DNA of 64,000 bases from Mermis nigrescens (lineage: Eukaryota > Nematoda > Enoplea > Mermithida > Mermithidae), in NCBI GenBank assembly GCA_036768485.1, contig JAVLUZ010000743.1, positions 62,001 to 126,000 on the forward strand, written 5' to 3'. Numbering within the stretch: the stretch's first letter is position 1; every line of letters starts with the position of its first letter. This document shows positions 54,800 to 64,000 of the stretch, piece by piece. Under the pieces are notes generated by a model that saw only the letters and a program-made list of their open reading frames with translations, ran no database searches and was not told the DNA's origin. The position numbers were made by a program, and so were the translations under genes.

Positions 54800-55686
54800 T
54801 CACCACGCTAAATCTAAACCATCCGGGGTAGCAGTCACTGCCGCCAACAAAATCTCATCATTATATTTGGCGAGTTGGCGCATCAATTTGGCAGCGTGAA
54901 TCACCACCGATTCTGGCCCCTCCATCTCTGGCGGTGGTGTGACTAAAAAGGCATTATCACCTTCCAAATCGGGATGCCAGGCCGCCATCATTTCGCGACC
55001 CCAGGCGCCACCGCAGATCACCGGTATACTAGTGGCGGGGGTCTATCGCCCGTTGCTGACCACCGACCATGAATCTGAAGTGGTTGGGGTCATAGGTTGC
55101 TCTTTGATGCCAAAGGCCATTTGGTCTTCTTCGTTGAATATGGTTATTTCTGTCGGATCGGCTGTTGAATGGCAATCCCCATTGATCGGAAAGTTGGCTG
55201 GCTTCCATACTGCAATTTCTGGGGTGAATTTGGTTGTGGCAAGGTGTGTAAAAGGTTGCGCCTGGTGTTCTCGTTGGTGTTGCCAGCGCTCTCTTTGGCG
55301 AATGGTCCAGCGATTTGCCAAACTCGGCTCCCCAAAGCCAATGGCCCTGGGCCGTGGGCCCCTTTGGCTTAGTATGCGATTCCTCCTTGTGTTAATAATT
55401 TGAGGAGGCGATTGGCCGCCATGTCAATTGGTATAGCCACATTGGCCAACAAATTCCATACAAAGTTGTTGAGCCACTGATCCGGATGAGCATTGGCGCA
55501 AAAAGCGAGCATTAATAGCTCAACCTCTGCTTTGTGGCCCATACACTGGACAATTTCTTCCCCAAATTTGGCTGCCAAGGCCCCTTTAATGACCTTGTTG
55601 TCTCGCGGTTGTCCATGCATTTGCACTGGCAACATTTTGGCGTAGTTGCGGAGGGCCTTGAGGGCCAATGTGTCCTGGTTCGCCAT
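54800..55686 (-). pseudogene. GC-rich intronless coding island, unknown protein
   Basis: The base composition changes sharply from about one third to roughly half G+C. From ATG 55686 a frame of 105 codons (Met-Ala-Asn-Gln-Asp-Thr-Leu-Ala-Leu-Lys, Ala/Leu-rich and helical) reaches a TAA near 55369. The frame continues in register, and after one frame change near 55330 another stays open through one TAG (about 55045) to about 54800. In total about 290 residues are encoded with two stops and one shift. It contains Val-Ile-Cys-Gly-Gly-Ala-Trp-Gly-Arg and Ala-Ala-Val-Thr-Ala-Thr-Pro-Asp-Gly. I cannot assign a family. The intronless, compositionally foreign, decayed state suggests a viral (RNA-virus-like) insertion, a processed gene, or contamination-derived DNA. 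Confidence 0.5.
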
Positions 55687-55689
55687 TCC

Positions 55690-56539
55690 TAATGATTAGG
55701 AACATCTTCAAAATTAGGGGCCACCAAAATTAAAAAATTAGAAAAAAAATTTATCTCACTTTTTATATCAAATTGGACGTTAATTGAATAAGTTAAAAAT
55801 CAATGATTAAATTCACCACAAATCAGTGAGAAAGTTCAGTCTATATTGTTTTACAGTGTGTAGAAAAATACGACAATATTATTCAATAGATTAGCGTCGA
55901 TTCAAAGTTTTTTGTTGGTACATAGAGACTAGCGCCAAGCAAAAAAATGATTTTATTTCTTCAACTTGGAGTTTTAAAATTTGAAAAATCGGGCGGTTCC
56001 TCTTGGGTTACGCCCCTATTCCTTGGCTTGAAGCTATTTCAATTCTGACCAAGATTTCTATTGGTCCACGCCTTCAATGCCTGGAAAACCTGAAAAAGCT
56101 GTATTAATTCCTCGTACCACATGTAAAAAACCATAAAGCGCTTGCTACACTTTGGGCTGTGGGAGAAATCGCTAAAAAGGGGCGGTCCTCCAAAAATAGT
56201 GGGAAAAATATAGGGCACACCTAAAAGATATTGGGCTAACAAGAGCTGGGCTCCCATTGACCGGATAGGGCAAAAGAAGCCTGCCTTTCCGGCCGCTTTC
56301 ACTTGTATTCAGAAAGCTAATAAGGTGTTAGCTGCAACAAACTAACACTAAACATTCTGCAACAATACATAGAAGTTATCGATCCTATACTGATAATTCT
56401 TAACAGGTGGTTGATAAAACCTCAACCCAGCTTGTGTTGCTGCTCTCAACACATGTTACCTGTAATAAGCGCCGTCCCTATGCTAATATTATGTGTTATC
56501 AGGTGTTAGCTAGCTTACTAATTTTCCACACGGCTTAAG
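55690..56539. other. No confident gene; possible repeat ends
   Basis: GGTTACGCCCCT at about 56007-56018 resembles the family-D MITE terminus. A minus-strand frame at 56039-56302 and a plus-strand open stretch at about 56340-56510 have no recognisable domain; the latter could be an additional exon of the gene that follows. Confidence 0.4.
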
Positions 56540-56698
56540 CTTTATTGGACGTTTTATCTCTTACATTCGAAGACCTTGCCAAGGAATTCGCCAAAAAAGT
56601 TGGCCGACGGTGACACATTGCCCAGCTTGCTGGCTATTATGCCACAGATGATCAATGCTCAAAAACTTTTTCTCCACATGGACTATTTAAACTTACAG
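56540..56698 (+). CDS. Exon-like block A of an unidentified gene
   Basis: The first part reads Ala-Leu-Leu-Asp-Val-Leu-Ser-Leu-Thr-Phe-Glu-Asp-Leu-Ala-Lys-Glu-Phe-Ala-Lys-Lys. A one-base frame change near 56604 follows, then Asp-Thr-Leu-Pro-Ser-Leu-Leu-Ala-Ile-Met-Pro-Gln-Met-Ile up to Leu-Asn-Leu-Gln. It ends at CAG|GTAACTT (donor GT at 56699). The helical, non-repetitive composition looks like host coding sequence rather than transposon. The frame change makes a pseudogene or a sequencing error possible. Family not recognised. Confidence 0.45.
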
Positions 56699-56748
56699 GT
56701 AACTTATTTCTCTCTTTTTATTCTTAATATCTAACGGCCGTTTTTCAG

Positions 56749-56963
56749 AAACCATTAATTTCCTCTCTGTTTGGGGTACCCCTTAAATCAAAAATTGAGC
56801 AGCAGTTTTCCATTAATCTCACCTTGTGTTCCTCCAAGGAATACTTTCACGGCTGTTTCAAACATTTGGGGTCCCTCCAGGCGAACTTAGATTTATATCA
56901 AATCCACAGTTCTTTTTCCAAAATAAGTTTGCAAAAGTCTTTGCAAAAACCTTTTTGAGCATT
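56749..56963 (+). CDS. Exon-like block B of the same unidentified gene
   Basis: It follows a 50-base intron ending CGTTTTTCAG and continues in phase from block A: Lys-Pro-Leu-Ile-Ser-Ser-Leu-Phe-Gly-Val-Pro-Leu. It is open for about 69 codons with several Cys and Leu residues until a TGA at 56956-56958, seven bases before a strong donor GTAAGTA at 56964. Either the stop is a decay mutation or the true end of the protein. Confidence 0.5.
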
Positions 56964-57383
56964 GTAAGTATGTTTTTCTGACAAATGTGTTTTGACTCTT
57001 TTGAGGTCGTTTGATGAATGTTAAAGGTATAAAGCTTCTAGCCCAGAGGTCATTAAATTAGACAGAGAATAATCTCTTGGTAGATTTTTAAAATTTTAAG
57101 ACACTTCTTTCAGGCAATTAATTTAACTTTGGGACTTTTAAAAGTTTCAGGAATTTCTAAATCGCTTTTTATGTATTTGACAACGGTGGTATAATTGCAT
57201 AATAGGAATGATATTTTCTGAATTCTGGGAACTTGGTTTTGGTTTCTCAAAAGAGGGTGCATACTTTGTATTAGAAGTTTACGAGTATACTCGCCTTTTT
57301 AAATTTCCGAGAATTTGTTTGATAAAAGCAGTTTGTGTATCTTTACATATAGTTACTATTAGCGTTTGAAATTTTTATTATAG

Positions 57384-57475
57384 GTATGAATGGAAAAGCG
57401 AAGACACAGCCATTACACGACAAAATTTTGGGCGCGCTTAACTTAGAAGAATGCACCCAATTGTGGCAGGAATAA
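57384..57475 (+). CDS. Exon-like block C, possible terminal exon
   Basis: After an acceptor TTATTATAG (57375-57383) a frame reads Met-Asn-Gly-Lys-Ala-Lys-Thr-Gln-Pro-Leu-His-Asp-Lys-Ile-Leu-Gly-Ala-Leu-Asn-Leu and ends at TAA 57473-57475. A tandem AATAAA tract, which can serve as poly(A) signals, follows immediately. Linkage to blocks A and B is inferred only from order and splice sites. Confidence 0.35.
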
Positions 57476-57479
57476 AAAT

Positions 57480-58629
57480 AAATAAATAAATGAAACAGTA
57501 TATTTGCATAAAGCAGTAGGTAGCATTATTGGGGGAATCGGGCATCTGCTTCCCAACATTGATTTGTATTTAATTTATATTCTTTGAAAAAGGCGCCAAA
57601 TAATAAAAAAACAAGCAATTTTCTTGAATTACTAGTCCAAATTCTAAACATAGCCTTAACCAAAGAAAACTACAATATGAATTGCTGCTTGCTTCATTTT
57701 CAAAGACAATGTTCAAATAATTAGAGGGATTTCCTGTAATCTTTGAGTCAAAGGTTGAAAGGTCACTTACGTACTTTGTCAACATTTTGGTCCATTGCAA
57801 TAGGCAAAATCGGTTCGAATTCAGATTATGTATGAAAGTAGGATTACAAAAATAAGCAAAATTGTAATGAGAAACACAACAGCAACAAATTAAGCAAGAA
57901 ATCAAATGACAAAAATTAATGCAAAATTGGCAAGAAATTGAGAACTTTGGCCACACAATTTTCTAGAAGGGGGCCAGTAAAAATCTACAGATTAGTAATG
58001 AAATTTGAATCAAGAAATTAATACAATTTGGAAAATAATTTCAAATTCCTGGGGGACTTCCAGCCCCATAAAAACAGAAGTCAAATTCAAACTGAAACGC
58101 CATCAAGAGTTCAGACGGGCATAAACGTCTGACCCTTCTTTTGAGCCGTGGGGGACATTGGGTGCAAGAGGTGGTCTTGGGATCAATTCCCATAAATGAC
58201 CCCCAAATATAACATGCTACCTAGCCTACTGTTGCGTAGATACATGCTATATACCTCTAAGTTACCCAAATGCCACTTTATTAGAGAATTTAGGTCTATC
58301 TACACTTTTACCAGGTAGGCCGAGCAAATCTAACCAATCATAAACACACACATATGTACCTATATTAACTACTGAAGTATATGTACCTATACAATCAAAC
58401 ATAACTACCTTATTATTCAACATACATATCCTAAACCTACAATAACGAACACATGTACAGTATGACATTGCTCTTCATCAAATGGTCAAGGCGTCCAATG
58501 GCGGCACACCATTACAAATGCATGACCAGTCAGCTGCTGATTGTTGTGACACATTATATAATATTTGTGACAATTTGAAGATATGAATAAAGACTATAGT
58601 CTACCCAATTGTTTTGATGTCAATCAATT
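57480..58629. other. No gene recognised
   Basis: AT-rich sequence. A minus-strand frame at 57570-57956 is Cys/Phe-rich with no motif and is probably chance. Confidence 0.45.
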
Positions 58630-58851
58630 TTGTGTAATAAAATGTTTGATTCTTTGTTGCATTGTTATACAATGGTTATTTTAATAATAAGACAGTTGAA
58701 TCTAATGTTACATTGCTTTACTTTTGGGTTTAAGGCTGAAAAAAGGCTCAAAATTGATATTGAAGAAATATTTAGTTGTCTGGACACTGAATTGGGTCTA
58801 CTGCCAATAAGCAATGTTGAATTTTTTATGGCATACATAAAGATTATATAG
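58630..58851 (+). CDS. Short unidentified reading frame
   Basis: 73 codons, with a better-looking acidic C-terminal half (Lys-Ile-Asp-Ile-Glu-Glu-Ile-Phe-Ser-Cys-Leu-Asp-Thr-Glu-Leu-Gly) that ends just before a potential donor (ATAG|GTGGAT). It could be an exon of the frame at 59114 but no family is recognised. Confidence 0.25.
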   Translation: MCNKMFDSLLHCYTMVILIIRQLNLMLHCFTFGFKAEKRLKIDIEEIFSCLDTELGLLPISNVEFFMAYIKII

Positions 58852-59113
58852 GTGGATAACTTATGTGGAGCCTTCTGAGAATATTGTCCATAAGTGATAT
58901 ACTCCACACATTACCTGAGATAAAAATTGTGGTAAATTTAACAATAAATCATCTTTTTACCACTGTTTACCACAGTGTATTGAATAGCATTTTATGCCAA
59001 GCATGGTTTTCAACTTTTGTCAAATACTAGGATTAGAAAACACAAGGAATTGTTGAACTTAGACATTTCTTACACAATCTCCAAGCAGGTTCACTATAGT
59101 TACATCATTAATC

Positions 59114-59569
59114 TTGATCAGTACGTCAAATGATACCTGTGCTCCAAGTACAGGCAGGCAGCTTCTTCTGAAAGAAAAATTGAACAATTATGCAAAACAA
59201 CATTTTAGGCATTGCAAAACAAAATACAAGTTTCTTGATGGAGTACATCAGCTGAAAATTTCAGAGGAGTTGCAGGAATATGAAATACAGGTTGCAAATG
59301 AGCAACAATTCTGCAATTTCTTAGCTTTTTACAATCTTGAAGCAATTATTGTAAAACAATTCACAGAAACCTCTGGAAAGTTTAGATTAGATACTCAAAA
59401 TCAATCCATTCCTAGTACAATGCATACAAATCTTATAGGATTTCAGCCCCAATGTTTTGTAGACAGTAATTTGGATCATTCAGTGAAACAGCTTCTTGAA
59501 CATATGAAAAGTTCAAAAGGCACAAAGTGCCATTGTGTAGTCAAACATAGAATTCTCAGGGTGGCTTAG
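59114..59569 (+). CDS. Unidentified 151-codon reading frame
   Basis: One of the longer uninterrupted frames outside transposons. It starts Met-Ile-Ser-Thr-Ser-Asn-Asp-Thr-Cys-Ala, has a Lys/His-rich region with Phe-Arg-His-Cys-Lys-Thr-Lys-Tyr, and ends with Cys-His-Cys-Val-Val-Lys-His-Arg-Ile-Leu. A CAG|GTTGCA at about 59290 could be a donor. No transmembrane helix or known motif. Could be a host exon or an uncharacterised transposon gene. Confidence 0.4.
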   Translation: MISTSNDTCAPSTGRQLLLKEKLNNYAKQHFRHCKTKYKFLDGVHQLKISEELQEYEIQVANEQQFCNFLAFYNLEAIIVKQFTETSGKFRLDTQNQSIPSTMHTNLIGFQPQCFVDSNLDHSVKQLLEHMKSSKGTKCHCVVKHRILRVA

Positions 59570-60374
59570 AACAACTTCAATAGTGAATAGTTGATGTTGT
59601 GTAGCACACACATTTCCAATCAACCACAAATGCACATATGGGGCCCTTAAAAAAGCCATTGGGTTTATATGATACAAGAAAAAATAATTAAGCCTGAAAT
59701 TTCCATTTTCTTGGCCTCTGATCATAAAATGCTTTAGCTGCCTTCTTCCTCTCCTTGTCTAAAGGCACCATATCCAAAATCTTGACAATTTCAGGATTGT
59801 TGTTTATTTTAAGCTTGGTCCAAACTAGCTTCAATATGTATCATCCAGCTATCATTCATCAAGGGCATGTTCTGTTGCTTCAAATCATTTCCTAAACCTG
59901 TGTCATTTCTCTCCTTTGTTTTGATAGTCAGTTGGCATACATCTAATGGACCTGTTATTGTTACATCTGTACTATATGAAATTTGTGAAATAGCACATGA
60001 AAATTGGCAACATCTAACGCCCCATCAATTGTTAATATTAAGAATGCTGGAAATTCTCATAATTATAGATTATTAAAAAGCTATATTCATCAAAAATTTT
60101 GAATTAAAAATATCCTGATATTTTAACAAGTTATACTGCTAATATGTTGATTTATCCTAATGTCATTTGACAAGTGCTTAAGGGTACTGGTACAGCCTTA
60201 TCTGATCTATTGAAGGCATTGTTTAAACTTTTGAAAACATGGAAAAATGTTTTTAATATACTGTTTCCATGTTAATTATGAGACCAGTGTAACTTATTAA
60301 TAATATAGCTTTTACTTTATTTTTCATTGCTGTTTGCTTTCTGATTACATATTATGCACTTATGTGGATGTGAG
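59570..60374. other. No gene recognised
   Basis: AT-rich sequence with short motifless frames only. Confidence 0.45.
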
Positions 60375-60650
60375 CATAGGTGGGCAACACCAAAATTCTG
60401 AAAGGGGGTATGAAAAAATTTCTGGAGGCAGGGGGACAGCATAATTTTCAAAGGTCAAAAAATGGTATTAAAAGTGGTCATGTGGCAGAAAAACATCATC
60501 TTCTACATTCCTCATCAAGCACTATCCAATGGCATCAAAAAATTGCTGAACAAGCAAACAACATTTTCAAAAATTGAATTCTGAAGGAGAGCATTTTGAT
60601 TTCTGGGGGGGTATTCAATGTTCTGCAGTGTGCATACCACCATGCCCATG
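60375..60650 (+). mobile_element. Family-B MITE copy, opposite orientation
   Basis: Begins CATAGGTGGGCAACACCAAAATTCTG and contains TCAAGCACTATCCAATGGCATCAAAAAATTGC, the complement of the core of 3675-3945, and ends with the G-rich TTTCTGGGGGGGTATTCA. Non-coding. Confidence 0.65.
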
Positions 60651-60789
60651 TTGCGCTCTGCAACAAAAATACAGAATTTCAACGTCATTCGCGACCTTTT
60701 TGCTGTATCAATGAGCGATCAATTCTACCAAAGGTCAAATGCGCCATTACATTACATGGCGTGATTGCAAAAACAGCTGACTAGTGAAT

Positions 60790-61390
60790 AATGAACCTTA
60801 TAAAACATTATGTTTATGTTACGTGGCGTTATTATTATTATTAGCTTTACGACTTAAATTATTAGGTCTTTTTTATACGAATTACTATTAGTACGATTCG
60901 TAACAAAATATTTCACTAATAATGCTCAACGTATTATAACGGTTAACATAAAAAATTTATGTTTCATTGACAAAGGTAAGATTTATTCATCGGAGAAATA
61001 CTAATTTGTTGTGAAAAGCATGAACCCTAATTGACTTTAACTTCATTTATCTACAAAATACTGATTTAATGGAATTAATTCAAACTAACATAATTTTGAT
61101 TCTGAAAATCTTAATTTCCCAATAATTATTCACGACAAATTAATGGCACCATTTAACGGGGAAAACTGAATGTAACAGTGAATGTTAATTATATTTGACT
61201 TGTAGGCACGTAATATAAAGACTGAAAAATACAAATACGTAGTGATTGTGCTACAGTTAAATAATAATTAAGTACTTCACGTTACTGAAGTTGATTTGTT
61301 CCTATAAAAATTCTAAAGACGTCCTTGCAAATAATATTAAAAGACTGAACTTATTATTATTAAATTAAATACTAAGATGTTTAAATTATT
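60790..61390 (+). other. Probable BEL/Pao leader and possible LTR
   Basis: AT-rich sequence directly before a BEL/Pao gag, including an ATT microsatellite (60829-60843). A 5' LTR is expected here, but its partner would lie beyond the window, so it cannot be delimited. Confidence 0.4.
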
Positions 61391-62784
61391 ATGACGACCA
61401 GTGCAAAAGGAAATTTTGTCTCCAGATCGGGTCCAATACGCCAAATACTATTGATAAATCAAAAAAGACTCATTACTTACTTAGACAAAATACGTGACTT
61501 AGATTATGCATCTGATCTGATTTCGGGTAATGTAAATGAGAAATTATCACGTCTTGAAGGTTTGGGTTATATAATAACATGTCACATAAGAAAATTGAAG
61601 ACATCACTGGAAGCTATTAAAGGACAAAATGACAAGTGGGCTAAATTACAAACAACGTTACCTTCCAATCAGTTAGAATTCAAAGTGAAAATTTATGAAG
61701 AATTCTGTAATAATCAGAATGACTTCTTTAACACAGAAACACTTGCTATAGATGCATTAAACATGTTAGAAATGAAACACGTGGAATTACAGGATATATT
61801 GAAACATTTAAAAGCATCTCATTTCAACTTTTCACAGTCTACTACGAATTCACAACTGCAGTCACAACAATTACAAATTAACTTACCTAAATTACAACTA
61901 CCAATCTATTTCGGGGATCCCTCGAAGTGGGTTGAATTTTGGGATTGCTTTACATCAGCTGTTCATTCTCAAAATATCCCCGATGTTCAAAAATTCAACT
62001 ATTTACTGAGTATATTAAAAGGAAACGCCTATAAGGCTATAGAAGGTATTTCAGTCACAAACTCTAATTATTTAGATGCAATTTCTATTCTTAAAAAACG
62101 CTTTGGTGATCCAAATGTCATTAAGAGAGCTCTTTACACAGAACTTCTGAAATATTCCTAATTCAACCATGAAAACTTATGACTTAAGACAAACGGTAGA
62201 ATCGATAGATAAAATCTGTCGTCAATTAATATCGTTAGGCGAGGATTTAAATCAACAAATACTAATAATGATCGTATTACAAAAACTTCCTCCAGGTATT
62301 CTTATGGAGTTGGGAAAATTGAAAATATTTCGACAAAGACTGGGATATAACTTTATTAAGAGAAAGATTACACTATATAATTTTGATTAAAGAAGAAGCT
62401 TACAACTTGTCACAAATTACTAATTTACAAGAAAATAAAGCTTTTAAATTTGGACATATGAGAAATACTACTGAAAATGAATTAATTACTACCCATACCG
62501 CTTTTCAGTCCGGGATGAAGAACACTAATGTTAAAAATAATGTAAAAAATGATAACAATCTAATATCTAGAAAAAATTTATATCCGTGTGCATTTTGTCA
62601 AGGATTTCACCTGAATGATCAATGTACTGTTTACAAAAGCGTTCAAGATCGAAAACGGAAAATACAAGAACGTTCATTGTGTTATTGTTGCTTACAACCC
62701 AGTCACATTGTTACACAATGCAGATTTACGAGACCTTGCGCTTACTGTACTGGTAATCATAACAGAGCGTTGTGTGAAAATTGA
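61391..62784 (+). pseudogene. gag: BEL/Pao Gag
   Basis: Frame 61391-62161 (256 codons) begins Met-Thr-Thr-Ser-Ala-Lys-Gly. It has coiled-coil helices and then Leu-Pro-Lys-Leu-Gln-Leu-Pro-Ile-Tyr-Phe-Gly-Asp-Pro-Ser-Lys-Trp...Phe-Trp-Asp-Cys-Phe, the signature of BEL/Pao gag (DUF1759). A stop at 62159-62161 and two frame changes lead to 62169-62390 (Val-Glu-Ser-Ile-Asp-Lys-Ile-Cys-Arg-Gln-Leu) and 62383-62784. The last contains Cys-Ala-Phe-Cys...His...Cys and Cys-Tyr-Cys-Cys-Leu-Gln-Pro-Ser-His-Ile-Val-Thr-Gln-Cys zinc knuckles. Few lesions, so relatively young. Confidence 0.92.
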
Positions 62785-63004
62785 GAACATTCTGACAAAC
62801 CAAACATTATCACGAATGTTAATTCAAAACCTTGTATTCCGAAAGAAATTGCAACTACATCGTCAATGTTACAAAAAATTAACAAATCATGTAATGAAAA
62901 CACGATACTTGAAAACGAAAACTACACTTTCAATAACTGTTCACACATAAATGCAAATATTCAAGTTTCACTTTTAATTACTAGGATAAAAGTGATTAAT
63001 CCGA
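62785..63004 (+). pseudogene. Gag-protease linker of the BEL/Pao element
   Basis: After a TGA (62782-62784) the gag frame stays open to about 63044 (Glu-His-Ser-Asp-Lys-Pro-Asn-Ile), so gag and protease were probably a continuous polyprotein. Confidence 0.65.
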
Positions 63005-63412
63005 TTGATCCTACTAAAACAGCAGAATGTACATGTATTTTTTGACTCAGTGAGTCAACGTTCGTATATAACTAATGATTTAAATAATAAATTGGAATTA
63101 AATATCATTCAGAAAGAAACACTATCAATTAACACTTTTGCTTCTAAATCACCTTTAAGAATTAATAGTAAACTCGTCAATTTAGGTATAATTGAGTCAG
63201 ATGGAAATTTAAAACGTATACAAACATCTACAATGCCATTTTTAACGCAAAGTATTAAATTAGCTACACTTGACACCGATGATTTTACTTTTCTTTGTTC
63301 AAAAATTCCTCTTGAAATGATTCATAACTGTTATCAAATTCATTCCTCAACAGTTATACCTGATTTACTTATAGGCATGGACTATTTTTTGGGAATTCAT
63401 CAAAAATTCTAA
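63005..63412 (+). pseudogene. BEL/Pao aspartic protease
   Basis: Contains Phe-Phe-Asp-Ser-Val-Ser-Gln-Arg-Ser-Tyr-Ile, where BEL/Pao proteases (DUF1758) have Asp-Ser-Gly-Ser-Gln-Arg-Ser-Tyr; the loop Gly is replaced by Val. Further on is Ile-Pro-Asp-Leu-Leu-Ile-Gly-Met-Asp-Tyr-Phe, the conserved Leu-Ile-Gly-x-Asp end. It overlaps the next frame by a few bases through a frame change at about 63405. Confidence 0.88.
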
Positions 63413-64000
63413 CTTATTACAACTTCCTTCTGGATTATTTCTAGTAAAATCAAAAGTAGGTTACTTATTTTCTGGTAAGCGTAAAACTCCAGAAATAATA
63501 TTTAGCTTAGATGATGTAGAAAATATATTAGAATCAGAACTTATGGAGGAAAGTATAAATCTGAGTTTAACTCAGACAGATAACAAAAATAAAGATAACA
63601 TTGTCACCAATATCAAGACTTTTTGGGATCTAGAAACAATCGGTATTAAAGACACTCCTTACGAAATAGATGTTGATATAGCTTTAAAACAATTTAACAA
63701 AACTGTTTGCTTCAAAAATGATAGATACAAAGTACGCTGGCCATGGAAAAATAATAAAATAGATCTTCCTGACAACTACAGTTTATTGTATGGCCAATTA
63801 AGATTGCTGATTTGTAGATGCAAGGAAGACTCACAATTACTTGAGAAATATAATAAAATTATACAGGAGCAAATTGAAAAAGGAATAATCGAGAAAGTAA
63901 TACAAGAAACAGATAACATAAAACATTATATGCCACATCACCCCGTTATAACACCACAGAAAAATACGACAAAGGTACGTATTGTTTACGATGGGTCAGC
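63404..64000 (+). pseudogene. pol: BEL/Pao reverse transcriptase, N-terminal part (runs off the window)
   Basis: An uninterrupted frame of about 199 codons to the window end. It contains Gly-Tyr-Leu-Phe-Ser-Gly near the start, Phe-Trp-Asp-Leu-Glu-Thr-Ile-Gly-Ile, Tyr-Lys-Val-Arg-Trp-Pro-Trp-Lys, His-His-Pro-Val-Ile-Thr and finally Lys-Val-Arg-Ile-Val-Tyr-Asp-Gly-Ser-Ala, all in the order found in BEL/Pao pol. The catalytic palm would lie outside the window. Confidence 0.92.

Noticed and set aside
57570..57956. 128-codon minus-strand frame
   Set aside because: Cys/Phe-rich composition expected from antisense AT-rich DNA, no motif, no splice or promoter context.

Overview
This is an AT-rich, intron-bearing animal genomic window made almost entirely of layered transposable elements. 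No complete host gene could be recognised. A nematode, plausibly an early-branching (Dorylaimia or mermithid-type) one, is suggested by two candidate introns ending in TTTTCAG, by a cluster of GCCTAA hexamers (the complement of the nematode telomere unit TTAGGC), and by the mix of Ty3, BEL/Pao, Polinton, Tc1, Harbinger and hAT elements. This assignment is inference.

Layout. 1-10978: a long inverted repeat (arms 1-~1395 and ~8855-10978) enclosing a dead Tc1/mariner transposase split by a 1.4 kb insertion, hAT-type MITEs, and two unidentified small reading frames. 11229-14549: an LTR and a degraded Ty3-type gag on the plus strand. 14550-23050: a degenerate repeat array, pieces of Polinton (Maverick) DNA polymerase including a recent 365 bp duplication, a possible double HMG-box reading frame, and a polymerase fragment whose catalytic motif C is split by a candidate intron. 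24164-32832: a minus-strand Ty3 element with both LTRs. 33045-35960: MITEs and a PIF/Harbinger transposase in two blocks. 37370-40580: a second Polinton segment (polymerase B, a small membrane protein, a Cys-rich protein, the start of an integrase). 41340-46814: a Ty3 pol on the plus strand followed by an LTR related to the one at 11229; this may be the right half of the element whose left half is at 11229-14549. 46820-52707: a second minus-strand Ty3 element. 54800-55686: a GC-rich coding island of unknown origin. 56540-57475: exon-like blocks of an unidentified, possibly host, gene. 61391-64000: a BEL/Pao element running off the window.

The most interesting observation is that both minus-strand Ty3 elements (24164-32832 and 46820-52707), which differ greatly in sequence, carry homologous envelope-like glycoprotein regions between gag and protease, giving the order gag-env-pro-pol rather than the usual gag-pro-pol-env. 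In both, the env region ends with one stop codon and protease continues in the same frame. All these elements are broken by stops, frameshifts or substituted active-site residues; the BEL/Pao element is the best preserved.
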